Of a stretch of DNA of 64,000 nt, positions 11,281 to 19,419 are shown piece after piece (the first letter of the stretch is position 1; each line of letters begins with the position of its first letter). This stretch comes from Trichopria drosophilae (taxonomy: Eukaryota > Arthropoda > Insecta > Hymenoptera > Diapriidae), in contig CM059584.1 of NCBI GenBank assembly GCA_030407085.1, forward strand, positions 62,139,501-62,203,500, read 5' to 3'. Below the pieces are notes generated by a model. It was not told the DNA's origin, did no database searches, and saw only the letters and a program-made list of their open reading frames with translations. The position numbers and the translations under genes are program-made.

Positions 11281-11810
11281 GAATAGTTATTCTTCCTACT
11301 GCTGAAGATTCCGACGATTCAGACTCAGATCATGAATCTGGAGAAGAGGATGCTGCAGATAATACTTTTTTTTAAGATGTTGAAGAAGAAAATGAATTGC
11401 AAGAATATTCAGATTTATCTTATAAGGTTCCTGGTGTATCCTACAGAAAAGTTTTGGACGCCTATGGTTAGGATCAGGTAAAATTGGAACCCGACTATAA
11501 GTATGAATGGGTGGAAGGTAAATTTGAAATCAGTTATAATCCTGATAACGTTTTATTACTTATTACAAAAGTTTAATGTGAAATTCGTCATTTTTCTCTT
11601 GTAAAACTATTCGAATTATTGTTGAAGCAACTCATGAAATGGATATGACCTTACAATTGAAGAGCTAGATATTTTTATTGGGATTATCACCACATCTATG
11701 CTCAATGCCAGAAAGTCTGAAAAGGATTACTGGTCCACAATCCGATCTTGGGTTGTGAACCCATAGATGCTGCTATGTCGAGAAAGAAATATTTCAGTGT
11801 CTGAAAAACA
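11281..11810 (+). pseudogene. piggyBac-like transposase remnant (N-terminal half)
   Basis: Translation with stops shows an acidic start (DSDSDHESGEED), then YKYEWVEGKFE, a leucine-rich stretch (LVKLFELLLKQ), FIGII and finally ARKSEKDYWST ... REKYFSV. This order matches piggyBac-family transposases, where E+F.GI+I...N.RKS..+DYWS... precedes the catalytic DDD core. At least three stops and frameshifts are present, and the sequence ends in an A-rich tract (11790-11860) before the catalytic region. It lies between the inner inverted repeats, consistent with being their former transposase. Confidence 0.65.
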
Positions 11811-11989
11811 AAGCAAAAAAAAACAAAAAGAAAGCAAAAAAGACAAAAAAAAAAACAAAAAAAAGATCCTAATAATTCCACCTCCACGCGGTTAGGATCG
11901 GTAATCGGTATTCATCAACGGCTAACGGAATTTCTGAAATTTCTTTTCTTTTCGTAATAAATATATATAAATGTATTGTTTATAACTTT

Positions 11990-12215
11990 TTAAGCATTAA
12001 TTTTAGAGAAATTCTGTGGCCATATTCATGAAATTTTTCATCTGATATGGTGTATCAAAATTTCTTTTGGTACTCGCAGTATGAAAAAAACAATGGATGA
12101 AATTTCAATGAAAATTGACGATATTTGAGATTTAATTTAAAATTGACAGACATTAGGAAAAAATGTTGTCGAACAGAAAGTTCTTGCAATTGATCAACGA
12201 ATACACTGACATTTT
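11990..12215. repeat. Inner piggyBac-type inverted repeat, right arm
   Basis: Inverted partner of 9276-9520: TGTGGCCATATTC, GATATGGTGTATC, GGTACTCGCAGTATG, then AAAATTGACGATATTTGAG followed by TTAA and ATTGACAGACATTAGG. More divergent from the outer right end than from its inner partner, so inner and outer pairs probably come from separate insertions. Confidence 0.65.
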
Positions 12216-12323
12216 TTCAGAATTTTTTGATGATTGTTTTCAATTTTTCAAAATTTAAAGATTTTGAAAATTGTAAAAAATTATAAAAAAAATTCCACGT
12301 ATTCTTTGGTCAATTCTAAGAAC
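12216..12323. repeat. AT-rich repeat unit interrupted by the Gypsy LTR
   Basis: The block ATTCTTTGGTCAATTCTAAG with poly-T/AAAATTT runs is shared, in varying orientation, with 8765-8950, 43195-43310 and 61980-62420. It ends abruptly at about 12323 where GC-rich LTR sequence begins, which helps place the LTR start. Confidence 0.4.
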
Positions 12324-12506
12324 TGAAACATGCGTTCTAGATGAGTAAGATTCCGCGCGCTACGCCTGCCGAATAGGCAACCCTTCCGATTGCGCACACG
12401 ACGATGGTGGGACCCGAGGTCTCTAGTGGGGCATCCCACTTAGGTGTCACGCGACGCGCGCACGCTTGCGGGTGGGGTCCACGACTCTCACCAACCCGCG
12501 AACTTG

Positions 12507-12513
12507 TATAAAG
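12507..12513 (+). promoter_or_regulatory. Putative TATA box of the Gypsy LTR
   Basis: TATAAAG within the 5' LTR, about 80 bp upstream of the tandem array and about 660 bp before the primer-binding site; plausible start region for the retrotransposon transcript. Confidence 0.4.
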
Positions 12514-12587
12514 TCGACCGCGAAACACCAGAACGGCAGAGTCGGCGCCCGGCTGTGATCTGCAGGGCTCCGGCCACCTCCGTGTTC

Positions 12588-12871
12588 CCGCTTGGCTATA
12601 TCGCAGGGCTTCAATCCGCACCTGCATCTCCTGTGGTTCCCGCTCGGCTATATCGCAGGCAACCTCCGTATTTCCGCTCGGCTCTATCGCAGAGCAACCC
12701 TCCATCTTTCCGCTCGGCTATATTGCAGAGCACCCGCCATATTTCTGCTCGGCTATATCGCAGAGCAACCCTCCATCTTTCCGCTTGGCTATATTGCAGA
12801 GCACCCGCCATATTTCCGCTCGGCTATATTGCAGAGCCCCCTCCATCCTACCGCTCGGCTGTATCGCAGAT
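12588..12871 (+). repeat. 36-bp tandem array (about 8 units) in the LTR
   Basis: Units begin CGCTCGGCTATATCGCAG and end in CCATCTTTC or CCATATTTC. Copies start near 12590, 12640, 12675, 12711, 12748, 12783, 12819 and 12854, so most are spaced 35-37 bp. The near-multiple-of-three period keeps several frames open on both strands, but nothing suggests a real protein there. Confidence 0.75.
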
Positions 12872-13170
12872 TATACCTTCTCAATATACCTTCACTAGCC
12901 TCCGAAATTACCGTATTCGCAGTTGTATGCGGTACGGGATATTTAAGCGCTAAACTAGGTCTATTTAACGTTTTCTCGGCCCATCAGGCCTCGTTACTTT
13001 CCAATGCTATGTATAGAATTAAGTAAGCTACAATAAACTAGCTAGCAATATAAGCAAGGTGTTCGTTCTCTTCCACTATGCAATTGCAAATCCTCCGATA
13101 GCTTAATTTTCGCCTGCGTTATGACCTTGGCATACCGAGCTAATCCGGCAGCGAAAAAGCTCACGATACA

Positions 13171-13188
13171 TGGCGCCCGAACAGGGAC
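13171..13188 (+). promoter_or_regulatory. Primer-binding site matching tRNA-Lys
   Basis: TGGCGCCCGAACAGGGAC is complementary to the 3' 18 nt of the tRNA-Lys that primes lentiviral reverse transcription, and directly follows the LTR. tRNA-Lys priming is also known in some insect Gypsy elements. Confidence 0.8.
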
Positions 13189-13264
13189 TTTCCGCACAAA
13201 TTAAAAAAAGATTAATTTGGTTAAAGTCAACCGTTTGTTATTATCTACGGAATTGTAATTAAAA

Positions 13265-15238
13265 ATGGAAGAGATCACCTTAACCACTATTTATGAGTTT
13301 AGGAAAGAAGAATTAGTAGAGTTACTGGAGGCCTTAGACGAATCTGCCGAGGGCACGGTTGCTGACCTAAAGCAACAAGTACGAGAAGCTTTCCAAGACG
13401 ATCCGGAGAAGGTCAAAACCGCCTGCAGGAAGAGCAAATTATGCACCACTCGACTAGCCGCCCTTCAAACTCGACGAGACCGATCGTCAAGAGGGGCTGA
13501 AGATGGCCAAAATCCATCAGCACCCACGTCGCTGCATACACCACTGGTCACACCAGCACCTGCACCCATGACCATACCAGTAAATGCCCCAGAACCTGTA
13601 CCATTACCAGTTCCGGCACCCGTATCGCATCCAGCGCAAATACCGGTACCAGTAGTTGCACCAGTAGCGGCTCCACAGAATCAGCATCCCGGTTTAGCAA
13701 TTCATCAGATCCGTAAGTGGGGCACTCAGTTCTCAGGACGTGATCCATATTCGTTTCTGGAACGAGTGGAAGAACTAAGGGAGGCATATAATTTCACTCC
13801 CGCTCAGTTATTCGCTGGATTACCAGAACTCCTCCGTGGTGACACTCTTCTATGGTATCGAAACAACCGCACCAATTGGACCACCTGGGAAAATTTTTCT
13901 ACCGCCCTACTTGACTGTTATGGCGACCGAGAATCCCTTCATCAACTAGAATGGCGAATCCGCGACCGGGTACAGACGCCAAAAGAAGAATTCTGGACAT
14001 ACTCCACTTCCATCCAGACCATGATGCGTCGTGCCGGTAATTTTACCCCAGAGGCGCAGTTGGAACGCATCTATGCAAATATGCTTCCCCGATTACTACT
14101 TCACATTCGACGCAGCGAGATCACCACCTTAGGTCAGCTCACTACCCGAGCCCGAGACTACGAGAAGATCTTTCGAGAGATCCCAGCCTCGCCGGACAAT
14201 GGCCTCCGGGACGACATCATGTTAAAGGACCAGAAGCCCCCACGAGCGAAAACGGCAGCCCAGCCACCCATATTAGCCGTTGTACAACAGACAGCGAAAT
14301 CCGCAGCGATATGTTGGCGATGCGGCCAAACCGGCCACACCCGTAAGTATTGCCGAAATTCCCCCGTGATATTTTGTTCCAGATGCCGAACACACGGGAT
14401 TTTATCCCGGGACTGCCCCTGTGCCGGACAACCCAAACGAAACAATACGCCAATCAAAAATCGCAACACTCGGGACACCAACGGAGTAGCCATTGAGATG
14501 CCTCAAAGGACCGCTATTCTCCCACCGGATCTCGCTACCAGTACGGCCCCCGCTTTAACCGATGACCGACCTCAGCGGCCAGTGAACATGGGCGGACGCA
14601 TCTGGAACGCCTTATTAGATACAGGGGCGATGATCTCCTACGTCAGTGCTACAGTAGCCGATTGGTGCCAACAAACCGGAGAAACCATCACCCCCAGCAC
14701 TACCGTCGCCCGTCTTGCGGACGGTAGGGGAATACAGCTCGATGGGCATCTAGATACCACGATCCAAGTCGGTAAGATAAGACTCAAACATCGATTTTTT
14801 ATACTACCTGGTATGCAACAGCATGTGCTGATCGGAATGGATCTAATGAAAGTATTGGGTATGACACTCCAACTACCCCCCGAACCTTCCCTCGACGTCG
14901 CTAGCGTCGATAGTCTACAAAATTTTCTCGACCGAGAGCTACCTCTATTCGAGATTGTGCAAGGTCCCACCTCATTAGCAGCACATACCATTCGAGTCAA
15001 GCCAGGCATCGAGCCTATCAAACAACGGTACCGTCCAAGGAACCCCGCCATGCAGAAGGTCATCGACGACGCTATCGCCGAGATGGAAGCAGCGGGCGTG
15101 ATCGAACCCTCCACCAGCTCTTGGAGTTCTCCAGTCGTACTGGTTAAAAAAAAGTCCGGCAACTGGAGATTCTGTATAGATTTCCGCAAGGTAAACGAGG
15201 TAACCGAAAAAGATGCTTACCCCTTACCTCAAATCTAG
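13265..15238 (+). CDS. Gypsy-like Gag-protease-RT (first part of gag-pol)
   Basis: A 657-codon frame begins 95 bp after the primer-binding site. Residues about 8-45 (FRKEELVELLEAL...) look like a SAP-type N-terminal domain, followed by a Pro/Val/Ala-rich linker and a retrotransposon Gag core from about 152 (WGTQFSGRDPYSFLERVEEL). Two CCHC zinc knuckles follow: CWRCGQTGHTRKYC at about 350-363 and CSRCRTHGILSRDC at about 371-384. The aspartic protease DTGA lies at about 452 and reverse transcriptase starts near 590. Gag and pol share one frame with no frameshift site. The frame ends at a TAG at 15236-15238 inside the RT domain just after DAYPLPQI; the same frame reopens at once. Very little other decay is visible, so this copy is fairly young. 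Confidence 0.9.
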   Translation: MEEITLTTIYEFRKEELVELLEALDESAEGTVADLKQQVREAFQDDPEKVKTACRKSKLCTTRLAALQTRRDRSSRGAEDGQNPSAPTSLHTPLVTPAPAPMTIPVNAPEPVPLPVPAPVSHPAQIPVPVVAPVAAPQNQHPGLAIHQIRKWGTQFSGRDPYSFLERVEELREAYNFTPAQLFAGLPELLRGDTLLWYRNNRTNWTTWENFSTALLDCYGDRESLHQLEWRIRDRVQTPKEEFWTYSTSIQTMMRRAGNFTPEAQLERIYANMLPRLLLHIRRSEITTLGQLTTRARDYEKIFREIPASPDNGLRDDIMLKDQKPPRAKTAAQPPILAVVQQTAKSAAICWRCGQTGHTRKYCRNSPVIFCSRCRTHGILSRDCPCAGQPKRNNTPIKNRNTRDTNGVAIEMPQRTAILPPDLATSTAPALTDDRPQRPVNMGGRIWNALLDTGAMISYVSATVADWCQQTGETITPSTTVARLADGRGIQLDGHLDTTIQVGKIRLKHRFFILPGMQQHVLIGMDLMKVLGMTLQLPPEPSLDVASVDSLQNFLDRELPLFEIVQGPTSLAAHTIRVKPGIEPIKQRYRPRNPAMQKVIDDAIAEMEAAGVIEPSTSSWSSPVVLVKKKSGNWRFCIDFRKVNEVTEKDAYPLPQI

Positions 15239-15334
15239 GCCACCTTAGACAAGCTACGGGGGGTACACTACTTCTCCTCCCTCGATCTTAAGGAAGGGTA
15301 CTGGCAGGTACCACTCACCGCATCTAGTCGACCA

Positions 15335-17938
15335 GTGACAGCTTTCACCGTACCGGGTCGCGGCCTGATGCAATTTAAGGTTATGCCCTTTGGGCTTCAC
15401 TCCGCTCCTGCCACCTTTCAGCGACTTTTGGACACCGTGCTTGGTGAAGATATGGAACCGCACGTCTTCTGTTACCTTGATGACATCATCATCGCCAGCA
15501 AAACCATGGAAGACCACATTCGTCACCTCACCGAGGTATTCCATCGTCTACGCTCCGCTCAACTCCGATTGAATCCCGACAAATGCCAGTTTGGGCGAAA
15601 ATCACTCAAATACCTAGGGCACATCGTCAATGAAAACGGAGTAAGTACCGACCCCGAGAAAACTAATGCCATCTCTAACATGCTCCCGCCGCGCAACGTT
15701 CGAGAGGTACGTCAATTCCTCGGATTAGCTTCTTGGTATCGACGATTTATTCCTCACTTTTCCGATATCGCCCGTCCATTAACCAAACTACTCCGTAAAC
15801 AAGTTCCCTGGATATGGAATTCCGATACTGAAAATTCCTTCCAAACACTCAAGCAAAGGCTCACTGAATCTCCTATTCTAGCCTGTCCGGACTTCACGAA
15901 GATGTTCACTGTGCAAACCGATGCGTCCAACGACGGCCTCGGGAGCGTACTAACCCAGCAACATCCTGAAGGAGAACGTGTCATCGCATATGCTTCTCGC
16001 ACTCTCCAAGGCGCCGAATTCCACTACAGTGCGACAGAGAAGGAATGTCTCGCAGTCGTCTGGGCCGTGCGAAAGATGCGACCATACCTGGAGGGGTATC
16101 ATTTCCGGATCGTCACCGATCACCAAGCCCTAAAACGGCTGGATCATATGGACAATCCCTCCGGACGATTAGCGCGCTGGGCGCTCGAACTACAACAATA
16201 CGACTATGAGATCCAGTACCGTAAAGGGAAGCTCAATCTTGTGGCCGATGCTCTTTCCCGACCAATCTGCACTATTCGGCCCGACCCCCCATCATGGATC
16301 CAGCGGCTGAAGGCAACCCTTCGTGACTCCCCCGACGAGCTTCCAGACTATCAAGAAGAAGGAGGCCAGGTTTACCGATACTTACCAAATACGGTGAATA
16401 ACGAAGATCCACATGGATGGAAACAGTGTGTGGCAGAAATCGACCGACCAGCCATCCTGAGGCAATGCCACGATTCTCCCACCGCTGGCCATTTTGGTAT
16501 CGCCAAAACACTCCGCCGAGTCCTGGATCATTACTACTGGCCCGGACTCGCTCGAGACACCGCTCGCTATGTCCGTTCCTGCAAGAAATGCCAAACCTAT
16601 AAGGCTTCACAGCAAGCACGAGCCGGTACACTTCATTTTACCGAGGTCTCCGAACTGTGGCAGCAGGTATCCTCCGATCTTATCGGCCCTCTTCCTCGGT
16701 CCAGTAAAGGAAAAACCTGGCTACTCACCTACCAGGATAGATTCTCCAAGTGGCTCGAGATCCAACCGCTCGCCCGAGCCACAGGCCCGGCCGTTGCCGA
16801 TTGTATACGAGGTTTCTTTTTGCGACACGGCGCACCCCGAAGTATTATCACGGACAATGGTAAGCCCTACATTAGTCAAGAATTTGACCGTATGTTACAG
16901 CAGAGCCAGGTAGAACACCAGTGGACACCGCCATACACCCCTCAGTGCAATCCGGTAGAACGCACTAACCGGGTAATAAAGACCATGATCGCCCAGTACG
17001 TCGGGAGGACACACCGCCGCTGGGACGAGAAGTTAGCAGAATTCCAGCTCGCGTACAATACTGCAGTGCACGAGGCAACCGGCTATACGCCCGCTTTTCT
17101 GAATACCGGCCGAGAGTTCCGCATTCCCGGATGGAAAATTGTTGACCATCTTACCGACCGAGCCACACTCCAGGAACGGTTAGACCAGCTCAACGAGAGT
17201 ATTCAACTAGCACGCAATAATCTATCTCACGCATTCCTACGGCAGGAAAAGTATTATAATCTAAGGCATCGTGACTGGCAACCCCATATTGGGGACAAGG
17301 TATGGAAACGCACTCATTATCTCTCCCACAAGGGAAACTTTACCGCGGCGAAACTATCCCCCCGCTACACCGGACCGTATTGGGTAATCCCACGTCCATC
17401 ACCAGTCATTGTTGACCTACGTGACGAACACGACCACGTGGTAACAAATATCCACGTCCGAGAGTTAAAACCAGATTCGGCGGACCAATCAGAAGAGGTA
17501 GAGGAGGAGCCGCTCCGTGCAGATATGCCTATAAATGACGCTGTGGTAATCCAGGCCGGTCATTCCGCAGCTAAACTCCGTAATGTACGGGTTCGAGGAT
17601 ATGTGGGAAAAGACGCAGGAAGACGCCGAACTCCGGGCCCTGGAGGACGTCTTCACCCGGAAGCCAACCCGGCCCCAGCGCATACCGACCACGGCACCGG
17701 GTCGTCCTCGCACGGAAAAGACGCCACCGACGGTCGCCAACACCACGGGTCACCGCTCCAATCTCGGCAAGAGCGATGCATACGGCGACGAGCTGGACGC
17801 CTTGGAAGCCCTCCTGGAAAAGACTCCTCCACATCCAGAGCCTGCTCCAGTGGCCGTTCTCGCTACCATCACCCAACAGCCGCCGGAGAAGGGGGGTTCG
17901 GGGGGCTGAGCCCCCCCGACGGAAAACAGTATTTGTAA
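15335..17938 (+). CDS. Gypsy-like RT-RNase H-integrase (rest of gag-pol)
   Basis: It is in the same frame as the upstream Gag-pol part; the frame is open from 15239. In order: RT with VMPFGLHSAPATFQR and catalytic YLDDII (about residues 47-52 counted from 15335), RNase H with TDASNDGLGSVL, integrase HHCC zinc finger (H..AGHF...CKKCQ), integrase core with SSDLIGP, TDNG and NPVERTNR as the D, D and E blocks, and a C-terminal SPRYTGPYWVI motif. Domain order RT-RH-IN defines Ty3/Gypsy. After about 17580 the frame becomes Arg/Pro/Gly-rich and an alternative frame looks more protein-like, so the true C-terminus is uncertain. No env-like ORF is present. Confidence 0.9.
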   Translation: MTAFTVPGRGLMQFKVMPFGLHSAPATFQRLLDTVLGEDMEPHVFCYLDDIIIASKTMEDHIRHLTEVFHRLRSAQLRLNPDKCQFGRKSLKYLGHIVNENGVSTDPEKTNAISNMLPPRNVREVRQFLGLASWYRRFIPHFSDIARPLTKLLRKQVPWIWNSDTENSFQTLKQRLTESPILACPDFTKMFTVQTDASNDGLGSVLTQQHPEGERVIAYASRTLQGAEFHYSATEKECLAVVWAVRKMRPYLEGYHFRIVTDHQALKRLDHMDNPSGRLARWALELQQYDYEIQYRKGKLNLVADALSRPICTIRPDPPSWIQRLKATLRDSPDELPDYQEEGGQVYRYLPNTVNNEDPHGWKQCVAEIDRPAILRQCHDSPTAGHFGIAKTLRRVLDHYYWPGLARDTARYVRSCKKCQTYKASQQARAGTLHFTEVSELWQQVSSDLIGPLPRSSKGKTWLLTYQDRFSKWLEIQPLARATGPAVADCIRGFFLRHGAPRSIITDNGKPYISQEFDRMLQQSQVEHQWTPPYTPQCNPVERTNRVIKTMIAQYVGRTHRRWDEKLAEFQLAYNTAVHEATGYTPAFLNTGREFRIPGWKIVDHLTDRATLQERLDQLNESIQLARNNLSHAFLRQEKYYNLRHRDWQPHIGDKVWKRTHYLSHKGNFTAAKLSPRYTGPYWVIPRPSPVIVDLRDEHDHVVTNIHVRELKPDSADQSEEVEEEPLRADMPINDAVVIQAGHSAAKLRNVRVRGYVGKDAGRRRTPGPGGRLHPEANPAPAHTDHGTGSSSHGKDATDGRQHHGSPLQSRQERCIRRRAGRLGSPPGKDSSTSRACSSGRSRYHHPTAAGEGGFGGLSPPDGKQYL
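17583..17909 (+). CDS. Possible small overlapping ORF at the 3' end of Gypsy pol
   Basis: A 108-codon frame begins with ATG inside the end of the pol frame and is offset by one base. Its product (MYGFEDMWEKTQEDAELRAL..., DELDALEALLEKTPPHPEP) has the charge balance of a normal acidic protein. The overlapping pol frame here is Arg/Gly/His-rich, as out-of-frame reads often are. It ends at the purine tract 17886-17905. It could be a separate small protein or the real pol C-terminus reached after a one-base change. Confidence 0.4.
   Translation: MYGFEDMWEKTQEDAELRALEDVFTRKPTRPQRIPTTAPGRPRTEKTPPTVANTTGHRSNLGKSDAYGDELDALEALLEKTPPHPEPAPVAVLATITQQPPEKGGSGG
17886..17905 (+). promoter_or_regulatory. 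Putative polypurine tract
   Basis: GGAGAAGGGGGGTTCGGGGG lies where a plus-strand primer tract is expected, at the end of the coding region. No recognisable 3' LTR follows; AT-rich sequence begins about 35 bp later, indicating 3' truncation or rearrangement. Confidence 0.4.
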
Positions 17939-17939
17939 A

Positions 17940-18424
17940 TGCTTTTGTAATAAATAGACTAAATTTATAAATATCTATGTAATACATTATTTATTATCGT
18001 TATTACTGTTAATTGTTATTAATATTAATTGTTACAATGCAATTACTAATTTGAACAATGTTTAATGAATTTAAATAATAATCATTCGCATTCGCGTTTT
18101 CGGGTACATTTTCAATTAGATTACTATTTTAGATAGAATTAACCTACACCTATCGTTTTCCGTACTGAAGAACAGCGATTGAAAAATAAAACAAATGAAA
18201 GTTGTGACAGGTCTATTCTACATGTTTGTATACCTATAGAGCTACTTTACCGCACGCAAAACTTCATTACTGCACGCAAATTTTCTTTACTGTACGCTAA
18301 ATTATAAGATCAGTAAAGTGTTGGATAATGGCACTTTGCACACGCAAATACGTGCGCAAAATCGAACTTTGCGCATTATAATAGGAAAAATTATTTATAA
18401 CTTTTTAAAATTGACTTTAAACGA
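17940..18424. other. AT-rich sequence with short TTACTGCACGCAAA repeats
   Basis: No genes. Around 18243-18300 three imperfect units of about 22 bp carry TTACYGCACGCAAA. It lies between the truncated Gypsy element and the outer right piggyBac-type end. Confidence 0.4.
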
Positions 18425-18563
18425 ATTCTGTGGCCATCTTCTGAAAGAGCATGAAATTTTGCGTCGGATATGGTGTATCGGTATTTTTTGTTGGTACTTG
18501 TAGTATGAAAAAAAAAATGGAAGAAAATTTATTGAAAATTAACGACATTTGGGACGTAATGGG
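18425..18563. repeat. Outer right piggyBac-type inverted repeat
   Basis: Inverted partner of 8367-8505: GAATTCTGTGGCCATC, GGATATGGTGTATCG, GTTGGTACTTGTAGTATG, AAAATTAACGACATTTGGGAC, then ATGGG and the TTAA at 18564. Confidence 0.75.
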
Positions 18564-18567
18564 TTAA

Positions 18568-19032
18568 AACAACCTTGAAATTTACGGTACTGCTTTCTCT
18601 GGTAAGTAAAGACCTCGGTGTTTTTTCTTTTAACGATGTAATGATTGACATATACTTGTCCGATTTGCTAGGTTGAGTTTTTACTTGATCATTCTTTAAA
18701 ATTTTTAAGGTGTAGCTATCTTTAGCAATATTATCCAGCATTTCTTGGAGAGGTTTGATATTTTGTACGCCACATACAAAAATAGATAGTGCTTTAATTT
18801 CTTCAGGAATTATTCTTTCTTCTATGAGTTTCTCGACAACATCCTTACCTAATGGAGCAAATGAACTCGTAATTGAAGTGGGAGTTTTATTTAGCCAGTA
18901 GTCCTTTATGCAGGTTTGTCATTTTGACGCACGCATTATTTCGGGGCTATGTTTGTTTCTTTTTCTCGATGTTGTTTGTATCCATCGATCATGCATTTTT
19001 TGAACTTCCTATTCGCAATCGGCTATCGGCAT
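18568..19032 (-). pseudogene. Jockey-like ORF1 (Gag), N-terminal part
   Basis: Minus-strand reading from an ATG at 19032 gives KMHDRWIQTTSRKRN, then KTPTSITSSFAPL, a charged middle, and YTLKILKNDQVKTQPSKSDK with YMSI before the TTAA insertion point. This pattern (TPTSN+FAPL, KNDQVK+QPS) is typical of the N-terminal half of Jockey-type ORF1. A few stops occur. The ORF continues at 8362 downward on the far side of the inserted block. Confidence 0.7.
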
Positions 19033-19158
19033 AGTGGATTTTAATTTTCTTTTATTTTAGATTTTTATTTTAATAACACTTGTTTACAAATGAGATACGG
19101 AGCTATCGGTAACATGTCCGTGTGCGGCGAGAGCTATTTTGAAACTCTATCCTAATCC

Positions 19159-19244
19159 ATCGCTGTGGAAATTGTGTTTGGGCTACTGATAAATAAGCAG
19201 TAAATGCAGTTTATTTAACGAAGCAAGTTTTTTACCCCAATATA
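19159..19244. repeat. 86-bp direct repeat flanking the Jockey-like element (right copy)
   Basis: Right partner of 4677-4762; starts ATCG-TGTGGAAA and ends CCCCAATAT directly outside the 5' end of the retrotransposon. Confidence 0.6.
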
Positions 19245-19419
19245 ATAATGTATAATGTATTCCATTATACAGTTTAATTTTCATTTACTTAATAAATTTT
19301 CTTGTAAAGGACCACTTGATCCGTACATTAATAAATAAGAATAAGAATAAGAAATATTATAAATGGTACTAATGACAATAACAACAACAGCAATAATAAT
19401 ACTTTTTTCCCTTTACGAG

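Larger units (their letters stand above)
12324..13170 (+). repeat. 5' LTR of Gypsy-like element
   Basis: The GC-rich segment starts TGAAACATG at the edge of the AT-rich repeat and ends ...CGATACA immediately before the primer-binding site, giving TG...CA limits. It has a TATAAAG at 12507-12513, suitable for the U3 promoter, and a 36-bp tandem array downstream. The start is inferred from composition and the repeat junction. No matching 3' LTR is present after 17940, so the element cannot be confirmed by LTR comparison. Confidence 0.55.
8367..18563. mobile_element. 10.2-kb TTAA-bounded (piggyBac-type) block inserted in Jockey ORF1
   Basis: TTAA occurs at 8363-8366 and again at 18564-18567. Immediately inside, the left end begins CCGATTAAGTCCCAAATGTC and the right end, inverted, begins CCCATTACGTCCCAAATGTC. 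The inverted repeats extend about 135-140 bp (to about 8505 and from about 18428), with shared blocks around AAATATCGATATACCATATC and TGGCCACAGAATT. Gag coding continues across the gap outside the TTAA copies, so the whole block behaves as one insertion. Inside are further nested elements and a dead piggyBac transposase at 11281-11810. Confidence 0.75.
4763..19158 (-). mobile_element. Jockey-like non-LTR retrotransposon, interrupted
   Basis: Read on the minus strand, the element runs from a short 5' UTR (about 19158-19033) through ORF1 with Gag zinc knuckles, ORF2 with an apurinic-type endonuclease and reverse transcriptase, to a (CAA)n-like tail at 4763-4778. Without the 10.2-kb insertion at 8367-18563 it would be about 4.2 kb, a normal size for a near full-length Jockey-type element. 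Many stops and frameshifts show it is long dead. It is flanked by an 86-bp direct repeat. Confidence 0.75.

Noticed and set aside
12337..13026. Frames of 120-170 codons on both strands in the LTR
   Set aside because: They follow the 36-bp tandem array and GC-rich LTR sequence; no domain, start context or neighbouring evidence.
13171..13188. Lentiviral origin of the element at 12324-17940
   Set aside because: Domain order, protease and integrase motifs and absence of env place it in Ty3/Gypsy; the primer site only reflects use of tRNA-Lys.
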